This document shows, piece after piece, positions 35,749-44,389 of a stretch of DNA of 64,000 nt. The translations under genes were made by a program, and so were the position numbers. This stretch comes from JABFWF01 sp035539135 (GTDB lineage Bacteria; Pseudomonadota; Gammaproteobacteria; Xanthomonadales; Xanthomonadaceae). Numbering within the stretch: the stretch's first letter is position 1; the number at the start of each line of letters is the position of its first letter. The stretch is taken from the NCBI GenBank assembly GCA_035539135.1, contig DATLJD010000008.1, positions 310,001 through 374,000 of the forward strand, written 5' to 3'. The notes beneath the pieces are model-generated. The model had not been told where the DNA came from. It worked only from the letters and a program-made list of their open reading frames with translations, and did no database searches.

Positions 35749-36291
35749 ATGCCGACCAGCCGTCCCCCGCAACGCGGTCTTCGCGGTCACGCAGCAATCC
35801 TGTCCGTGCTGGCGCTGTGCGCCGGCTGCGGCCCGGACGGCCGCCCGGCGGGCTACGCGCCGGACGGCACCCAGCAGATCCTCGGCGTGGCCGATCCCGA
35901 GGCCGCGGCGGCGGAGCCGGCGCTGGAAGCGGCGGTCGCCGGGCAGGACGAAGAGGCCGCCGGGATCAGCCCGGTCCCCGCCTTCCGCGGCGGCGACGGG
36001 CACTGGCGGATCGAGATCCAGTCGGTCGGCGACCTGCGGCACGACGTCGTGCTCAGCCAGGGCGACGCGCGGATGACCGGCACGCTCGGCTACCGGCCGG
36101 TGCCCGGGGTCGGCGAGGAAGGGCCGTTCGACCTGCACGGCGCGCTGCACGGGCCGCAGGGCGACGCGCCGATGCGCGTGCACCTGCAGCGCGAGGCCTG
36201 CATCGACGAGGCCGGCGCGCATGCGTGGAAGGTGCAGGTGGACGTCGAGGGCCAGGCGCCGCGCGACGGCTGCGGCGACATCGCGATGTAG
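35749..36291 (+). CDS. Hypothetical lipoprotein
   Basis: The 180-residue protein starts at ATG 35749 with GGGAG eight bases upstream. HAAILSVLALCAGCGPDGRP is a lipoprotein signal with lipobox CAGC. The mature part begins Pro/Ala/Glu-rich, then a beta-rich domain (HWRIEIQSVGDLRHDVVLSQ, MRVHLQREACIDEAGAHAWK) with two Cys that could pair, ending CGDIAM. No family recognised; resembles META/YajG-like small lipoproteins in outline only. It follows yadH but with a 74-base gap. Confidence 0.72.
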   Translation: MPTSRPPQRGLRGHAAILSVLALCAGCGPDGRPAGYAPDGTQQILGVADPEAAAAEPALEAAVAGQDEEAAGISPVPAFRGGDGHWRIEIQSVGDLRHDVVLSQGDARMTGTLGYRPVPGVGEEGPFDLHGALHGPQGDAPMRVHLQREACIDEAGAHAWKVQVDVEGQAPRDGCGDIAM

Positions 36292-36320
36292 CGCGCGCAA
36301 CGGCTCGCGCCGGACCCCGG

Positions 36321-37127
36321 TCAGCCCGGCAGGCGGAAGAACGCGGTCGCCGTTGCGGTCGTCGCGGCGGCTGTCGCGGCCACGTCCTCGCCGCGGTCGC
36401 GCGCCAGCTCGCCGGCGATGTGGGCGAGGTACATCGGCTCGTTGCGCCGGTGCGCGGGCTGCGGGCGCACCGTGCGCGGCAGCAGGTAGGGGGCATCGGT
36501 CTCGATCATCAGCCGGTGGGCGGGGATGTGCTTCACCAGTTCGCGCAGGTGCGCGCCGCGGCGCTCGTCGCACAGCCAGCCGGTGATGCCGACGTGCCAG
36601 TCGCGGTCGAGGTAGTCGAACAGCTCCTCGCGGCTGCCGGTGAAGCAGTGCACCACCGCCTGCCCGATCCGCCCTTCGAACTCGCGCATCACCGCCAGGA
36701 AATCCGCGTGCGCGTCGCGCTGGTGCAGGAACAGCGGCTTGGGGTTGCCGGCGGCGGCGAGGTCGGCGGCGATCTCCAGCTGGCGCGCGAACGCCTTGCG
36801 CTGGGCCGGGCGCGGCGAGAAGTCGCGGAAATAGTCGAGACCGCATTCGCCGACCGCGACGACTTCGTCATGGGCGAGCAGCGCGCGCAGTTCCGCGTCG
36901 CATTCGGCGGTGTACTCGCTGGCGTGGTGCGGATGCACGCCGGCGGTGGCGAACAATTCGCCAGGACAGGCCTGGGCGAGCGCCAGCGCCTTGGGCGAAT
37001 GCTCGCGGCTGCCGCCGGTCACCACCATGCGCGCGACGCCTGCGTCGCGCGCGCGCTGCAGCACCGCCGCGCGGTCGTGGTCGAAGCTGTCGTGGGTGAG
37101 GTTGGCGCCGATGTCGATCAACTGCAT
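36321..37127 (-). CDS. tatD: TatD-family metal-dependent hydrolase (DNase)
   Basis: The 268-residue TIM-barrel begins MQLIDIGANLTHDSF; the first HxH pair is replaced by NLT as in E. coli TatD itself. GVHPHHASE, GECGLDYFRDFSPR (metal Glu), FLHQRDAH, VVHCFTG and IETDAPYLLP supply the other ligands. TatD is a 3'-5' exonuclease implicated in repair after oxidative damage. The C-terminus is Ala/Thr-rich. Convergent with the lipoprotein gene. Confidence 0.92.
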   Translation of the reverse strand: MQLIDIGANLTHDSFDHDRAAVLQRARDAGVARMVVTGGSREHSPKALALAQACPGELFATAGVHPHHASEYTAECDAELRALLAHDEVVAVGECGLDYFRDFSPRPAQRKAFARQLEIAADLAAAGNPKPLFLHQRDAHADFLAVMREFEGRIGQAVVHCFTGSREELFDYLDRDWHVGITGWLCDERRGAHLRELVKHIPAHRLMIETDAPYLLPRTVRPQPAHRRNEPMYLAHIAGELARDRGEDVAATAAATTATATAFFRLPG

Positions 37128-37247
37128 CGCGGAATTCTAGCAACCCCGGTGCGCCTGGCCGGGTGGAATGCAGCGTTGCGCGGCGTTCGCGCGGGGCCGT
37201 CGCAGGGCGGCCTAGACTGCCGGTCCGGCCTCCGCCGTCCCGCCGCC

Positions 37248-38762
37248 ATGAACGACCGCATCCGCAACCCGCAGCTCGCCGCCCGCCGCCTCGACGCGTC
37301 CGCCGCCGCCGCGCTGATCCGGCCCGGCGACACCGTCGCCATGAGCGGCTTCACCGGCGCCGGCTACCCGAAGGCGGTGCCGCAGGCGCTGGCCGCGCGG
37401 ATGGAGCAGGCGCACGCCGACGGCGAAGCGTTCCGGGTGCGCGTGCTCACCGGCGCGTCCACCGCGCCGGAACTGGACGGCGCGCTCGCCCGCGTGCACG
37501 GGATGGAGCTGCGCCTGCCCTACCAGTCAGACCCGGAGGTGCGCGCGCGCATCAACGCGGGCGAGCTCGAATACATCGACATCCACCTCAGCCACGTCGC
37601 CCAGCACGCCTGGTTCGGTTTCTTCGGCGAGATCGACGTCGCCCTGGTGGAGGTCGCGGGCATCAACGCCGACGGCACGCTGGTGCCGTCTTCCTCGGTG
37701 GGCAACAACAAGACCTGGCTGGAGCTCGCCGACCGGGTGATCCTCGAGGTCAACCGCTGGCAGCCGGAGGGGCTGGCCGGCATGCACGACATCTACTACG
37801 GCACCGCGCTGCCCCCGGATCGCAAGCCCATTCCCCTTTTACGGCCCGACGACCGCATCGGAGAACCATTCCTGCGCGTGGATCCCGCCAAGGTCGTGGC
37901 GGTGGTGGAAACCGACGCGCCGGACCGCAATTCCCCGTTCGCGCCGCCGGACGAGGCGTCGCGGCAAATCGCCGGCCACCTGCTCGACTTCCTCGACCAC
38001 GAGGTCCGCCGCGGGCGACTGACGCCGCAGTTGCTGCCGCTGCAGTCGGGCGTGGGCAACATCGCCAACGCGGTGCTGGCCGGCCTGGCGGACGGCGGCT
38101 ACCGCGGCCTGACCGCGTACACCGAGGTGATCCAGGACGGCATGCTGCAGTTGCTGCGCGACGGCGTGCTGCGCATGGCCTCGGCGACCTCGTTCTCGCT
38201 CAGCCCGGACGGCATCGCCGAGTTCAACCGTAACGTCGACTTCTACCGCGAGCGGATCCTGTTGCGCCCGCAGGAGATCTCCAACCACCCGGAGCTGATC
38301 CGCCGCCTGGGCTGCATCGCGATGAACGGCATGATCGAGGCCGACCTCTACGGCCACGTCAATTCGACCCATATCGCCGGCAGCCGGATCATGAACGGCA
38401 TCGGCGGCAGCGGCGATTTCGCGCGCAACGGCTACCTGTCGGTGTTCATGTCGCCGAGCGCGGTCAAGGACGGCGCCGTGTCGTCGATCGTGCCGATGGC
38501 CAGCCACGTGGACCACACCGAGCACGACGTGATGGTGCTGGTCACCGAACAGGGCCTCGCCGACCTGCGCGGGCTGTCGCCCAAGCAGCGCGCGCGGCGC
38601 ATCATCGAGCGCTGCGCCCACCCGGACTATCGTCCGCTGCTGCAGGACTACTTCGACCGCGCCTGCCGCGACAGCTTCGGCCGGCACAGCCCGCACCTGC
38701 TGGGCGAGGCGCTGGGCTGGCACCGGCGCTTCGTCGAAACCGGCTCGATGCGGCCTGGTTGA
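37248..38762 (+). CDS. Acetyl-CoA hydrolase / succinyl-CoA:acetate CoA-transferase family
   Basis: The 504-residue class I CoA-transferase starts MNDRIRNPQLAARRLDASAA. GFTGAGYPKAVP near residue 35, GVGNIANAV (268-276) and AYTEVIQDGM with Glu293 as the thioester-forming residue match AarC/Cat1 enzymes, where the same Glu is at 294. The reaction moves CoA between succinyl-CoA and acetate (or hydrolyses acetyl-CoA). The exact donor cannot be read from sequence. The methyltransferase gene starts just at its end. Confidence 0.9.
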   Translation: MNDRIRNPQLAARRLDASAAAALIRPGDTVAMSGFTGAGYPKAVPQALAARMEQAHADGEAFRVRVLTGASTAPELDGALARVHGMELRLPYQSDPEVRARINAGELEYIDIHLSHVAQHAWFGFFGEIDVALVEVAGINADGTLVPSSSVGNNKTWLELADRVILEVNRWQPEGLAGMHDIYYGTALPPDRKPIPLLRPDDRIGEPFLRVDPAKVVAVVETDAPDRNSPFAPPDEASRQIAGHLLDFLDHEVRRGRLTPQLLPLQSGVGNIANAVLAGLADGGYRGLTAYTEVIQDGMLQLLRDGVLRMASATSFSLSPDGIAEFNRNVDFYRERILLRPQEISNHPELIRRLGCIAMNGMIEADLYGHVNSTHIAGSRIMNGIGGSGDFARNGYLSVFMSPSAVKDGAVSSIVPMASHVDHTEHDVMVLVTEQGLADLRGLSPKQRARRIIERCAHPDYRPLLQDYFDRACRDSFGRHSPHLLGEALGWHRRFVETGSMRPG

Positions 38763-38770
38763 CCACGCGC

Positions 38771-39385
38771 ATGGACGCCGCCGGCAAGCCCTTCGCGCCC
38801 GCCTGCGAGCGCAACCGGGAACCGATCCTGGCGGTGCTGCGGGACCGGTTCGCCGATCGCCGCGCGGTGCTCGAGATCGGCAGCGGCACCGGCCAGCACG
38901 CGGTGCACTTCGCCGCGGCGATGCCGTGGCTGACCTGGCAGTGCTCGGACGTCGCCGCGAACCTGCCGGGCATCCGCCTGTGGCTGGACGAGGCCGCGCT
39001 GCCCAACACGCCGGCGCCGCTGGAACTGGACGTGGGCGGCGCCTGGCCGGCGTTGCGCTGCGACGCGGTGTTCACCGCGAACACCCTGCACATCATGGGC
39101 TGGGCGGAAGTCGAGCGCTGCTTCGCCGGGATCGGCGCGGCGCTTCCCGACGACGGGGTGTTCGTCGCCTACGGCCCGTTCAAGCGAGGCGGCGCGCACA
39201 CCAGCGACAGCAACCGCGACTTCGACGCCTGGTTGCGCGCGCGCGATCCGCGTTCGGGCGTGCGCGACGTGGAGGCGCTGGACGCGCTCGCGCACGCGGC
39301 CGGCCTGGCGCGCACCGGCGACGTCGCGATGCCGGCCAACAACGCCTGCCTGGCCTGGCGGCGCGACGGCGCCGCGCGGCGGTAG
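38771..39385 (+). CDS. DUF938 SAM-dependent methyltransferase
   Basis: The 204-residue protein has FAPACERNREPILAVL, the SAM site LEIGSGTGQHAVHFA, and ANTLHIMGWAEVERCFAGI, all typical of DUF938. FVAYGPFKRGGAHTSDSNRD is another family mark. ATG at 38771 is preferred; TTG at 38759 overlapping the previous stop is an alternative. Methyl acceptor unknown. Its TAG is part of a GTAG REP palindrome. Confidence 0.87.
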   Translation: MDAAGKPFAPACERNREPILAVLRDRFADRRAVLEIGSGTGQHAVHFAAAMPWLTWQCSDVAANLPGIRLWLDEAALPNTPAPLELDVGGAWPALRCDAVFTANTLHIMGWAEVERCFAGIGAALPDDGVFVAYGPFKRGGAHTSDSNRDFDAWLRARDPRSGVRDVEALDALAHAAGLARTGDVAMPANNACLAWRRDGAARR

Positions 39386-39403
39386 AGCGGAGCTTGCTCC
39401 GCT
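39382..39403. repeat. GTAG REP palindrome overlapping a stop codon
   Basis: GTAGAGCGGAGCTTGCTCCG (continuing CT) begins inside the last codon of the DUF938 gene, so the head supplies its TAG. It is almost identical to the copy at 3035. Confidence 0.8.
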
Positions 39404-39448
39404 GGCGTCCGCCGCACGGCACCGGTGCGATCCCACAACAACAGAAAG

Positions 39449-39470
39449 AGGGGCGCATCGCTGCGCCCCT
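39449..39470. terminator. Hairpin terminator
   Basis: AGGGGCGCA (39449-39457), loop TCGC and TGCGCCCCT (39462-39470) form a 9-bp stem between the convergent methyltransferase and lipoprotein genes; A-rich on the left, so best suited to the minus-strand transcript. Confidence 0.65.
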
Positions 39471-39498
39471 CGCGTTGCTTCCGCGCGAGTTCGCGCGG

Positions 39499-40017
39499 TT
39501 ACTGCACGCTGAAGTCCCGGCTCTGCACCAGGTTGCCGTCGATCAGCACTTCGACCTTGTAGTCGCCGGCCGGCCAGCCGTCGGGCTTGGAGATGCTGAA
39601 GTCGGTGACCTGGGCGCCGGCCGGCACCGACTTGTCCTCTTCGTGCACGACCTGGCCGTCCTGGTAGGTCCAGCGGGTGGTGACGGTCGCCGCCTTGTCG
39701 CCGTTGGTCGCGATCGAAGCGTGGATGGTGTCGCCCTTGGCGAAACTGGTGCTGGCGCTGGTCACCCGGTTGTCGGTGCCGACCGCGTTGCCGAGGTCGA
39801 GGCCGGTGAGGATCGGCGAGGTCGCCGGCGGGGTGGTGGTGGCCACCGGTCCCGCGGCCGGCGCGGTCGCCGCCGGGAGCGCGGCGTCCGGGCTGGCCGC
39901 CGCGGGCGCGTTGGCGGCGTCGGCCGCGGTGTCGGCGTTGTCGTTCTTCCTGCAGCCGGCGAGCGCGAGCGCGCCGACCAGCGCGGCGGCGAGAGCGGTG
40001 GAGAGCATGCGTGCCAT
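39499..40017 (-). CDS. Lipoprotein with C-terminal Ig-like domain
   Basis: The 172-residue product has a lipoprotein signal ending ALALAGC (Cys22), an Ala/Pro/Thr-rich spacer of about 45 residues, and a beta-sandwich-like part (TIHASIATNGDKAATVTTRW, VHEEDKSVPAG, WPAGDYKVEVLIDGNLVQSR). That last part looks like the domain found in proteins that bind or present extracellular ligands. No named family. It follows the LysM gene on the same strand after 14 bases. Confidence 0.78.
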   Translation of the reverse strand: MARMLSTALAAALVGALALAGCRKNDNADTAADAANAPAAASPDAALPAATAPAAGPVATTTPPATSPILTGLDLGNAVGTDNRVTSASTSFAKGDTIHASIATNGDKAATVTTRWTYQDGQVVHEEDKSVPAGAQVTDFSISKPDGWPAGDYKVEVLIDGNLVQSRDFSVQ

Positions 40018-40031
40018 GGGAAGCTCCTGGG

Positions 40032-40394
40032 TCAGTCTGCGTCGGGAAGGGTCAGGACCTGGCCCGGGCGGATCAGGTCGGGATCGTCGAGCTGGTCGCG
40101 GTTGGCGTCGAAGATCGCGTGCCAGCGGCTGGCCTTGCCGTACACGCGCTGGGCGATGTGCGACAGGGTATCGCCGGCCTGCACGGTGTAGGTGCGCGCG
40201 CGGGTATCGGCCGGCACGGTGTCGGCGTGGCCTTCGACGTTGGAGAAGTCGGGCGCGCCGGCGCCGGTCGGGCTGTTGCCCGGCACGGTGTCGCTGTGCG
40301 ACCGCACGTTGGAGAAGTCGGGGCGTTGCGCGTCGCCGCCGCCGCGGCTCGGCTGCAGGCGAAGGTCGCCGGGGTGCTGCGATTGCGTGGCCAT
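40032..40394 (-). CDS. LysM-domain protein with duplicated N-terminal motif
   Basis: The 120-residue protein ends in a LysM domain (RTYTVQAGDTLSHIAQRVYG ... IRPGQVLTL, about residues 67-117), which binds peptidoglycan. The N-terminal half lacks a signal peptide and contains a repeated phrase, PDFSNVRSHSDTVPG then PDFSNVEGHADTVPA. The domain is of the YgaU/XkdP kind, often cytoplasmic. The role of the duplicated motif is unknown. It likely shares a transcript with the lipoprotein after it. Confidence 0.85.
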   Translation of the reverse strand: MATQSQHPGDLRLQPSRGGGDAQRPDFSNVRSHSDTVPGNSPTGAGAPDFSNVEGHADTVPADTRARTYTVQAGDTLSHIAQRVYGKASRWHAIFDANRDQLDDPDLIRPGQVLTLPDAD

Positions 40395-40457
40395 GGGGAT
40401 TTCCTCGCGTGGGGCCGGCGCAGCCTCCCATGGCGCGCGTTAAGGAGGCATCAGACG

Positions 40458-41264
40458 CTACTGGCGCAGCTCGCGCGCGGGCGGCGGCGGCGCGCGGTCC
40501 GCCGTTCCGCGCCAGGGATTGATGTCCAGCCCGCCGCGGCGGGTGTAGCGCGCCTCCACCGACAGCGAGCGCGGCCGGCAGCGCGCGAGGACGTCGACGA
40601 AGATGCGCTCGACGCACTGCTCGTGGAACTCGCAGTGGTCGCGGAAGGACGCGATGTAGCGCAGCAGCCCGGCGCGGTCGATGCGCGGCCCTCGATACGT
40701 GATGCGCAGGCTGGCCCAGTCCGGCTGGCCGGTGACCGGGCAGTTGGACTTGAGCAGGTGGCTGAGCAGGGTCTCGTCGGCCTCGTCTTCGTGCGCGGAC
40801 AGCAGCGTGGCGTCGGGCGGGCCGTAGGCGTCGATCGCGACCTCGAGGTCGTCGATGCAGGCAGCGTCGTCGTGCGCCTGCGCGGCGGGAATGCCGAAGC
40901 GCGCCGCGACCGCGCCGCCGGCCGCGCGCGAGAGGTCCCCGGCGATCCGCGCGAGGACCGCGTCGGCATCGCCGAAGCGGGTCGCGTTGAACGAGTTGAG
41001 GTAGAGCTTGAGCGATTTCGACTCGACCAGCTGCGGGGTCGTCGCCGGCACTTCCAGCGTCAGCGTCGCCATCACCGGCTTGCCGCGCGCGTCCAGCCAG
41101 CTCAGCTCGTAGCCGTACCAGCGGTCGAGGCCGATGAAGGGCAATGCGTCGCCGAGCCCGATCTGCGCGCGGCCGAGCGCGCGCGGGATCGGGTACAGCA
41201 GCGTCGGGTCGTACGCGCGTGGATAGGCGACCTGGCGGCCGAGCGGGAGCGCCTGCGGATCCAC
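40458..41264 (-). CDS. queF: NADPH-dependent 7-cyano-7-deazaguanine reductase
   Basis: The 268-residue long-form (YqcD-type) QueF starts at GTG 41264. Motifs: VESKSLKLYLNSFN (NADPH/QueF motif), KSNCPVTGQPDW with the active-site Cys that binds preQ0 covalently, and FHEQCVERIF with the substrate Glu. It reduces preQ0 to preQ1 for queuosine in tRNA. It begins one base after the M20 hydrolase stop. Confidence 0.95.
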   Translation of the reverse strand: MDPQALPLGRQVAYPRAYDPTLLYPIPRALGRAQIGLGDALPFIGLDRWYGYELSWLDARGKPVMATLTLEVPATTPQLVESKSLKLYLNSFNATRFGDADAVLARIAGDLSRAAGGAVAARFGIPAAQAHDDAACIDDLEVAIDAYGPPDATLLSAHEDEADETLLSHLLKSNCPVTGQPDWASLRITYRGPRIDRAGLLRYIASFRDHCEFHEQCVERIFVDVLARCRPRSLSVEARYTRRGGLDINPWRGTADRAPPPPARELRQ

Positions 41265-41265
41265 G

Positions 41266-42603
41266 TCAGTCCTGCTCCGCGGCGGCGCCGTGCAGGAAGT
41301 CCAAGGTCGCCTGCAGCATCGCGCGCAGGCCGAGGTCGAGCGCGGACTCGTCGAGCAGGAACTTCGGCGAGTGGTTGCTCGGCGCGGTGGCGGGATCGAT
41401 GCCGGGCGCGGTCGCGCCGACGAAGAAGAACATCGCCGGCACCTCCTTCGCGTAGAACGAGAAGTCCTCCGCGCCCATCTGCAGCGGCGGCTCGACCACC
41501 TTGTCCTTGCCGGCGACCGCTTCCAGGCTCGGCCGCATGCGCGCGGTCAGCGCCGGGTCGTTGTAGGTCACCGGGTTGCCGGCGCGGTCGGGCACCTGCG
41601 CGTCCACGCTGGCGCCGTGGGCGGCGGCGACGTGGCGGGCGACGTCCTTCAGCTCGCCGAAGATCTTCGCGCGCTGCGCCTCGTCGAAGGTGCGGATGGT
41701 GCCGACCAGGGTCACCTCGTCGGGGATGATGTTGTAGCGGATGCCGCCGTGGATCGAGCCGAAGGTGACCACTGCCGGCAGCGCGGCGATGTTGGTGCGG
41801 CGGCTGACGATGGTCTGAGCGGTGCCGACGATGTCGGCGGCGGCGACGATCGGGTCGATCCCGCCCCACGGCGCGGAACCGTGCGTCTGCCGCCCGCGCA
41901 CGCTGATCGTGAACTTGTCGGAGGCCGCCATCAGCGGTCCCTGGCGCACGCCGATCGTGCCCGCGGGCAGGGTCGAGAACACGTGCAGGCCGAACATCGC
42001 GTCCGGCTTGAACTCCTTGAACAGGCCTTCGGCCAGCATCAGCGACGCGCCGCCCTCCTCGCCCGCCGGCGCGCCTTCCTCGGACGGCTGGAACACCAGC
42101 ATCACCGAACCGGGCAGCCGGTCGCGCATCGCCACCAGCGCGTCGGCGACGCCGAGCAGGATCGCGGTGTGCGCGTCGTGGCCGCAGGCGTGCATGACGC
42201 CGGTTTCCTGGCCGTTGAATTGCGTCTTCACCGTCGACGCGAACGGCAGTCCGGTCTGCTCGGTCACCGGCAGCGCGTCCATGTCGGCGCGCAGCGCGAG
42301 CTTCGGCCCCGGCAACGCGCCTTCGATGATCGCCGTCACCCCATGGTGGGCGATGCCGGTGCGCGGGCTCAGGCCGAGCGCGCGCAGGTGGTCGGCGACC
42401 AGCTTGGCGGTCCGTTCCTCGCGGTTGGACAGCTCCGGGTGCAGGTGCAGGTCGCGGCGCCACGCGCGCACCGCCTCGCGCTCGCGCTGCGCCGCGGCGG
42501 CGACCTCGGGCCGTTGCCCGGCGTCGGCGGCCCGCGCCACGGGGGCCGGCACGGAAAGGGCCAGCAGGCCGGCGGCGAGCACGGACAGGACGATCGGGCG
42601 CAT
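41266..42603 (-). CDS. Exported M20-family amidohydrolase
   Basis: The 445-residue protein has a signal peptide (RPIVLSVLAAGLLALSVPAP, cut near ARA-A). M20D features: LHLHPELSNREERTA, DMDALPVTEQTGLPFAS, ACGHDAHTAILLG, FQPSEEGAPAGEEGG and APSNHSPKFLLDE for the metal and catalytic residues. Relatives include hippurate hydrolase and N-acyl amino acid hydrolases; this one would act in the periplasm. Substrate not determined. It diverges from the APC permease with 96 bases between. Confidence 0.88.
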   Translation of the reverse strand: MRPIVLSVLAAGLLALSVPAPVARAADAGQRPEVAAAAQREREAVRAWRRDLHLHPELSNREERTAKLVADHLRALGLSPRTGIAHHGVTAIIEGALPGPKLALRADMDALPVTEQTGLPFASTVKTQFNGQETGVMHACGHDAHTAILLGVADALVAMRDRLPGSVMLVFQPSEEGAPAGEEGGASLMLAEGLFKEFKPDAMFGLHVFSTLPAGTIGVRQGPLMAASDKFTISVRGRQTHGSAPWGGIDPIVAAADIVGTAQTIVSRRTNIAALPAVVTFGSIHGGIRYNIIPDEVTLVGTIRTFDEAQRAKIFGELKDVARHVAAAHGASVDAQVPDRAGNPVTYNDPALTARMRPSLEAVAGKDKVVEPPLQMGAEDFSFYAKEVPAMFFFVGATAPGIDPATAPSNHSPKFLLDESALDLGLRAMLQATLDFLHGAAAEQD

Positions 42604-42699
42604 TCGGCATCTCCTCATGAACGCGCGGATGGTACCGCCCCCTCGCCATCCGGTGGCCGCGCGTGCGAGGCTCGCGGCTTCGCTCCCGGGAACCCGCCC

Positions 42700-44028
42700 A
42701 TGAACGACGCCCACGCACCTTCCACCCTGCGCGGCGAGGCCGCCCTGCTGCGCGCGGTCGGCGCGTTCGCGCTCACCGCGGCGGTGATCAACGTGATCGT
42801 CGGCGCGGGCGTGTTCCAGATGCCGGGCGTGCTGGCGGCGCGGATGGGCGCCGCGGCGCCGCTGGCGCTGGTCGCCGGCGCGCTGGCGATCGTGCCGATC
42901 GCGCTGTGCTTCGCCGCAGTCGGCAGCCGGGTCGTCGCCACCGGCGGCCCGTACAGCTACGTCACCGCGACCTTCGGCCCCTTCCTCGGCTTCCTCGCCG
43001 GTGCGCTGATGTGGATCAGCAACGTGACGTCGAACGCCGGGGTCGGCGCCGCGCTCGCGGGCCAGGCCGCCAACCTGTGGCCGGCGCTGGCGGCGCCGCT
43101 GCCGCGCGCGGGCTTCCTGACCGTGGTCGCGCTGGCGCTGTTCGCGCTGAATGCGTTCGGGGTGAAGCTCGGCGCGCGCGCGATCGCGACCCTGGCCGGG
43201 CTCAAGCTGGCGCCGCTGGTGGCGCTGGCGGTCGCCGGCGTGTTCCTGGTCGACTGGTCGGTGGTCAGCTTCTCGCCGGCGGCGATCCCGTCGTGGTCGG
43301 CGATGGGCGCGTCGATGGTGCTGGTGATGTTCGCCTACTCGGGCATGGAGACCGCGCTGGTGCCGTCCGGCGAAGTGCAGGATCCCTCGCGCAGCGTGCC
43401 GCGCGCCGCGCTCGCCGCGATCGTGCTGGTGGTGGTGCTGTACCTCGGCGTGCAGATCGCGACCCAGGGCCTGCTCGGCCCGGCCGCCGCCGGCGCCAGC
43501 CAGGTGCCGCTGGCCGAGGCGGCGGGCCGGGTGTGGGCGCCGGGGCGCACGCTGCTGCTGCTCACCGCCTGCGTGTCGATGACCGGCTTCCTGCTCGGCA
43601 ACCTGCTCGGTTCCTCGCGGCTGCTGTTCGCGCTCGGCCGCGACGGCTACCTGCCGCGCGCCTTCGCCGGGGTCAGCGTCAGGCACCGGGTGCCGCTGCT
43701 TGCGCTGGCGGTGCACGCCGGGCTCGGCTGGCTGATGGCGCTGCTCGGCAACTTCGACCAGTTGGCGCTGATCTCCGGCGGCGCGATCTGCCTGACCTAC
43801 GTGCTGGTCAGCCTCGCCGCGTGGCGCGCGCAGCGGCGCGGCGTGCAGGAACGCGGCGCGCCCTTCGTGCTGCCGGGCGGGCCGCTGGTGCCGCTGCTGG
43901 CGATCGCCGCGATGGGCCTGATCGTCGCCACGCTCAGCGGGCGCGAGTGGGCGGCGATCGCGATCGCGCTGGCCGTGCTCGGCGTGGTGTACGCCGCATT
44001 GCGTGCGCGCGCGACGGCGCGCAACTGA
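42700..44028 (+). CDS. APC-family amino-acid permease
   Basis: The 442-residue protein has about twelve helices. The first helix carries the APC glycine motif VINVIVGAGVFQMPG; GPYSYVTATFGPFLGFLAGA and MFAYSGMETALVPSGEVQDP are typical of the family. It would take up an amino acid or amine by H+ symport or antiport. Its neighbour, an exported M20 hydrolase that could release amino acids, suggests a scavenging pair. Start 42700 follows CCCGGGAA. Confidence 0.87.
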   Translation: MNDAHAPSTLRGEAALLRAVGAFALTAAVINVIVGAGVFQMPGVLAARMGAAAPLALVAGALAIVPIALCFAAVGSRVVATGGPYSYVTATFGPFLGFLAGALMWISNVTSNAGVGAALAGQAANLWPALAAPLPRAGFLTVVALALFALNAFGVKLGARAIATLAGLKLAPLVALAVAGVFLVDWSVVSFSPAAIPSWSAMGASMVLVMFAYSGMETALVPSGEVQDPSRSVPRAALAAIVLVVVLYLGVQIATQGLLGPAAAGASQVPLAEAAGRVWAPGRTLLLLTACVSMTGFLLGNLLGSSRLLFALGRDGYLPRAFAGVSVRHRVPLLALAVHAGLGWLMALLGNFDQLALISGGAICLTYVLVSLAAWRAQRRGVQERGAPFVLPGGPLVPLLAIAAMGLIVATLSGREWAAIAIALAVLGVVYAALRARATARN

Positions 44029-44281
44029 CATCGCGCGCGTTCGCGTGCCGGAGCTCGCGAAACTTTTGCTTCCCCCACGCAGGTTTTTTCCGGCCGCCGG
44101 CGCGTGCGTGCCGCCCGCGCCGCCGTGCAGCGCGCAGTGGTGAGCGCGTGCGCCTGACTCGCGCGTAAGCAGCGAGCTCGCCGCTGAACCGGCGTATCCG
44201 CGCGCACCTGCGCGCATTCCGTTTCCATGCTGCATGCATCGTCGGCGTCGATCGCGACGCCTTCGCAACACGCGGCGCACT

Positions 44282-44301
44282 TGCGCACGCGCGCGTGCGC
44301 A
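44282..44301. promoter_or_regulatory. Perfect 20-base palindrome, candidate enhancer site 1
   Basis: TGCGCACGCGCGCGTGCGCA is self-complementary (arms GCGCACGC, two-base spacer). Its centre is about 84 bases upstream of the -24 element, a usual distance for an enhancer-binding activator. Confidence 0.4.
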
Positions 44302-44317
44302 GCCCATGGCGCCGTGC

Positions 44318-44337
44318 GCGCACGCGCATGCGTGCGC
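44318..44337. promoter_or_regulatory. 20-base dyad, candidate enhancer site 2
   Basis: GCGCACGC-GCAT-GCGTGCGC has the same arms as site 1 with a four-base spacer, centred 36 bases downstream of it. Confidence 0.4.
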
Positions 44338-44372
44338 TGCGCCTGTGTGGTGGCCGCGCGGCTGCGACGGGC

Positions 44373-44389
44373 TTGGCACAGGTTTTGCG
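44373..44389 (+). promoter_or_regulatory. Sigma-54 (-24/-12) promoter of the KGG/Em array
   Basis: TTGGCACAGGTTTTGCG matches TTGGCAC-N5-TTGC exactly, with ten bases between the GG (44375-44376) and GC (44387-44388). Transcription should begin near 44400, about 120 bases before the first gene of the array. Confidence 0.65.

Noticed and set aside
44085..44090. T6 run after the APC permease as terminator
   Set aside because: No stable hairpin directly precedes it.
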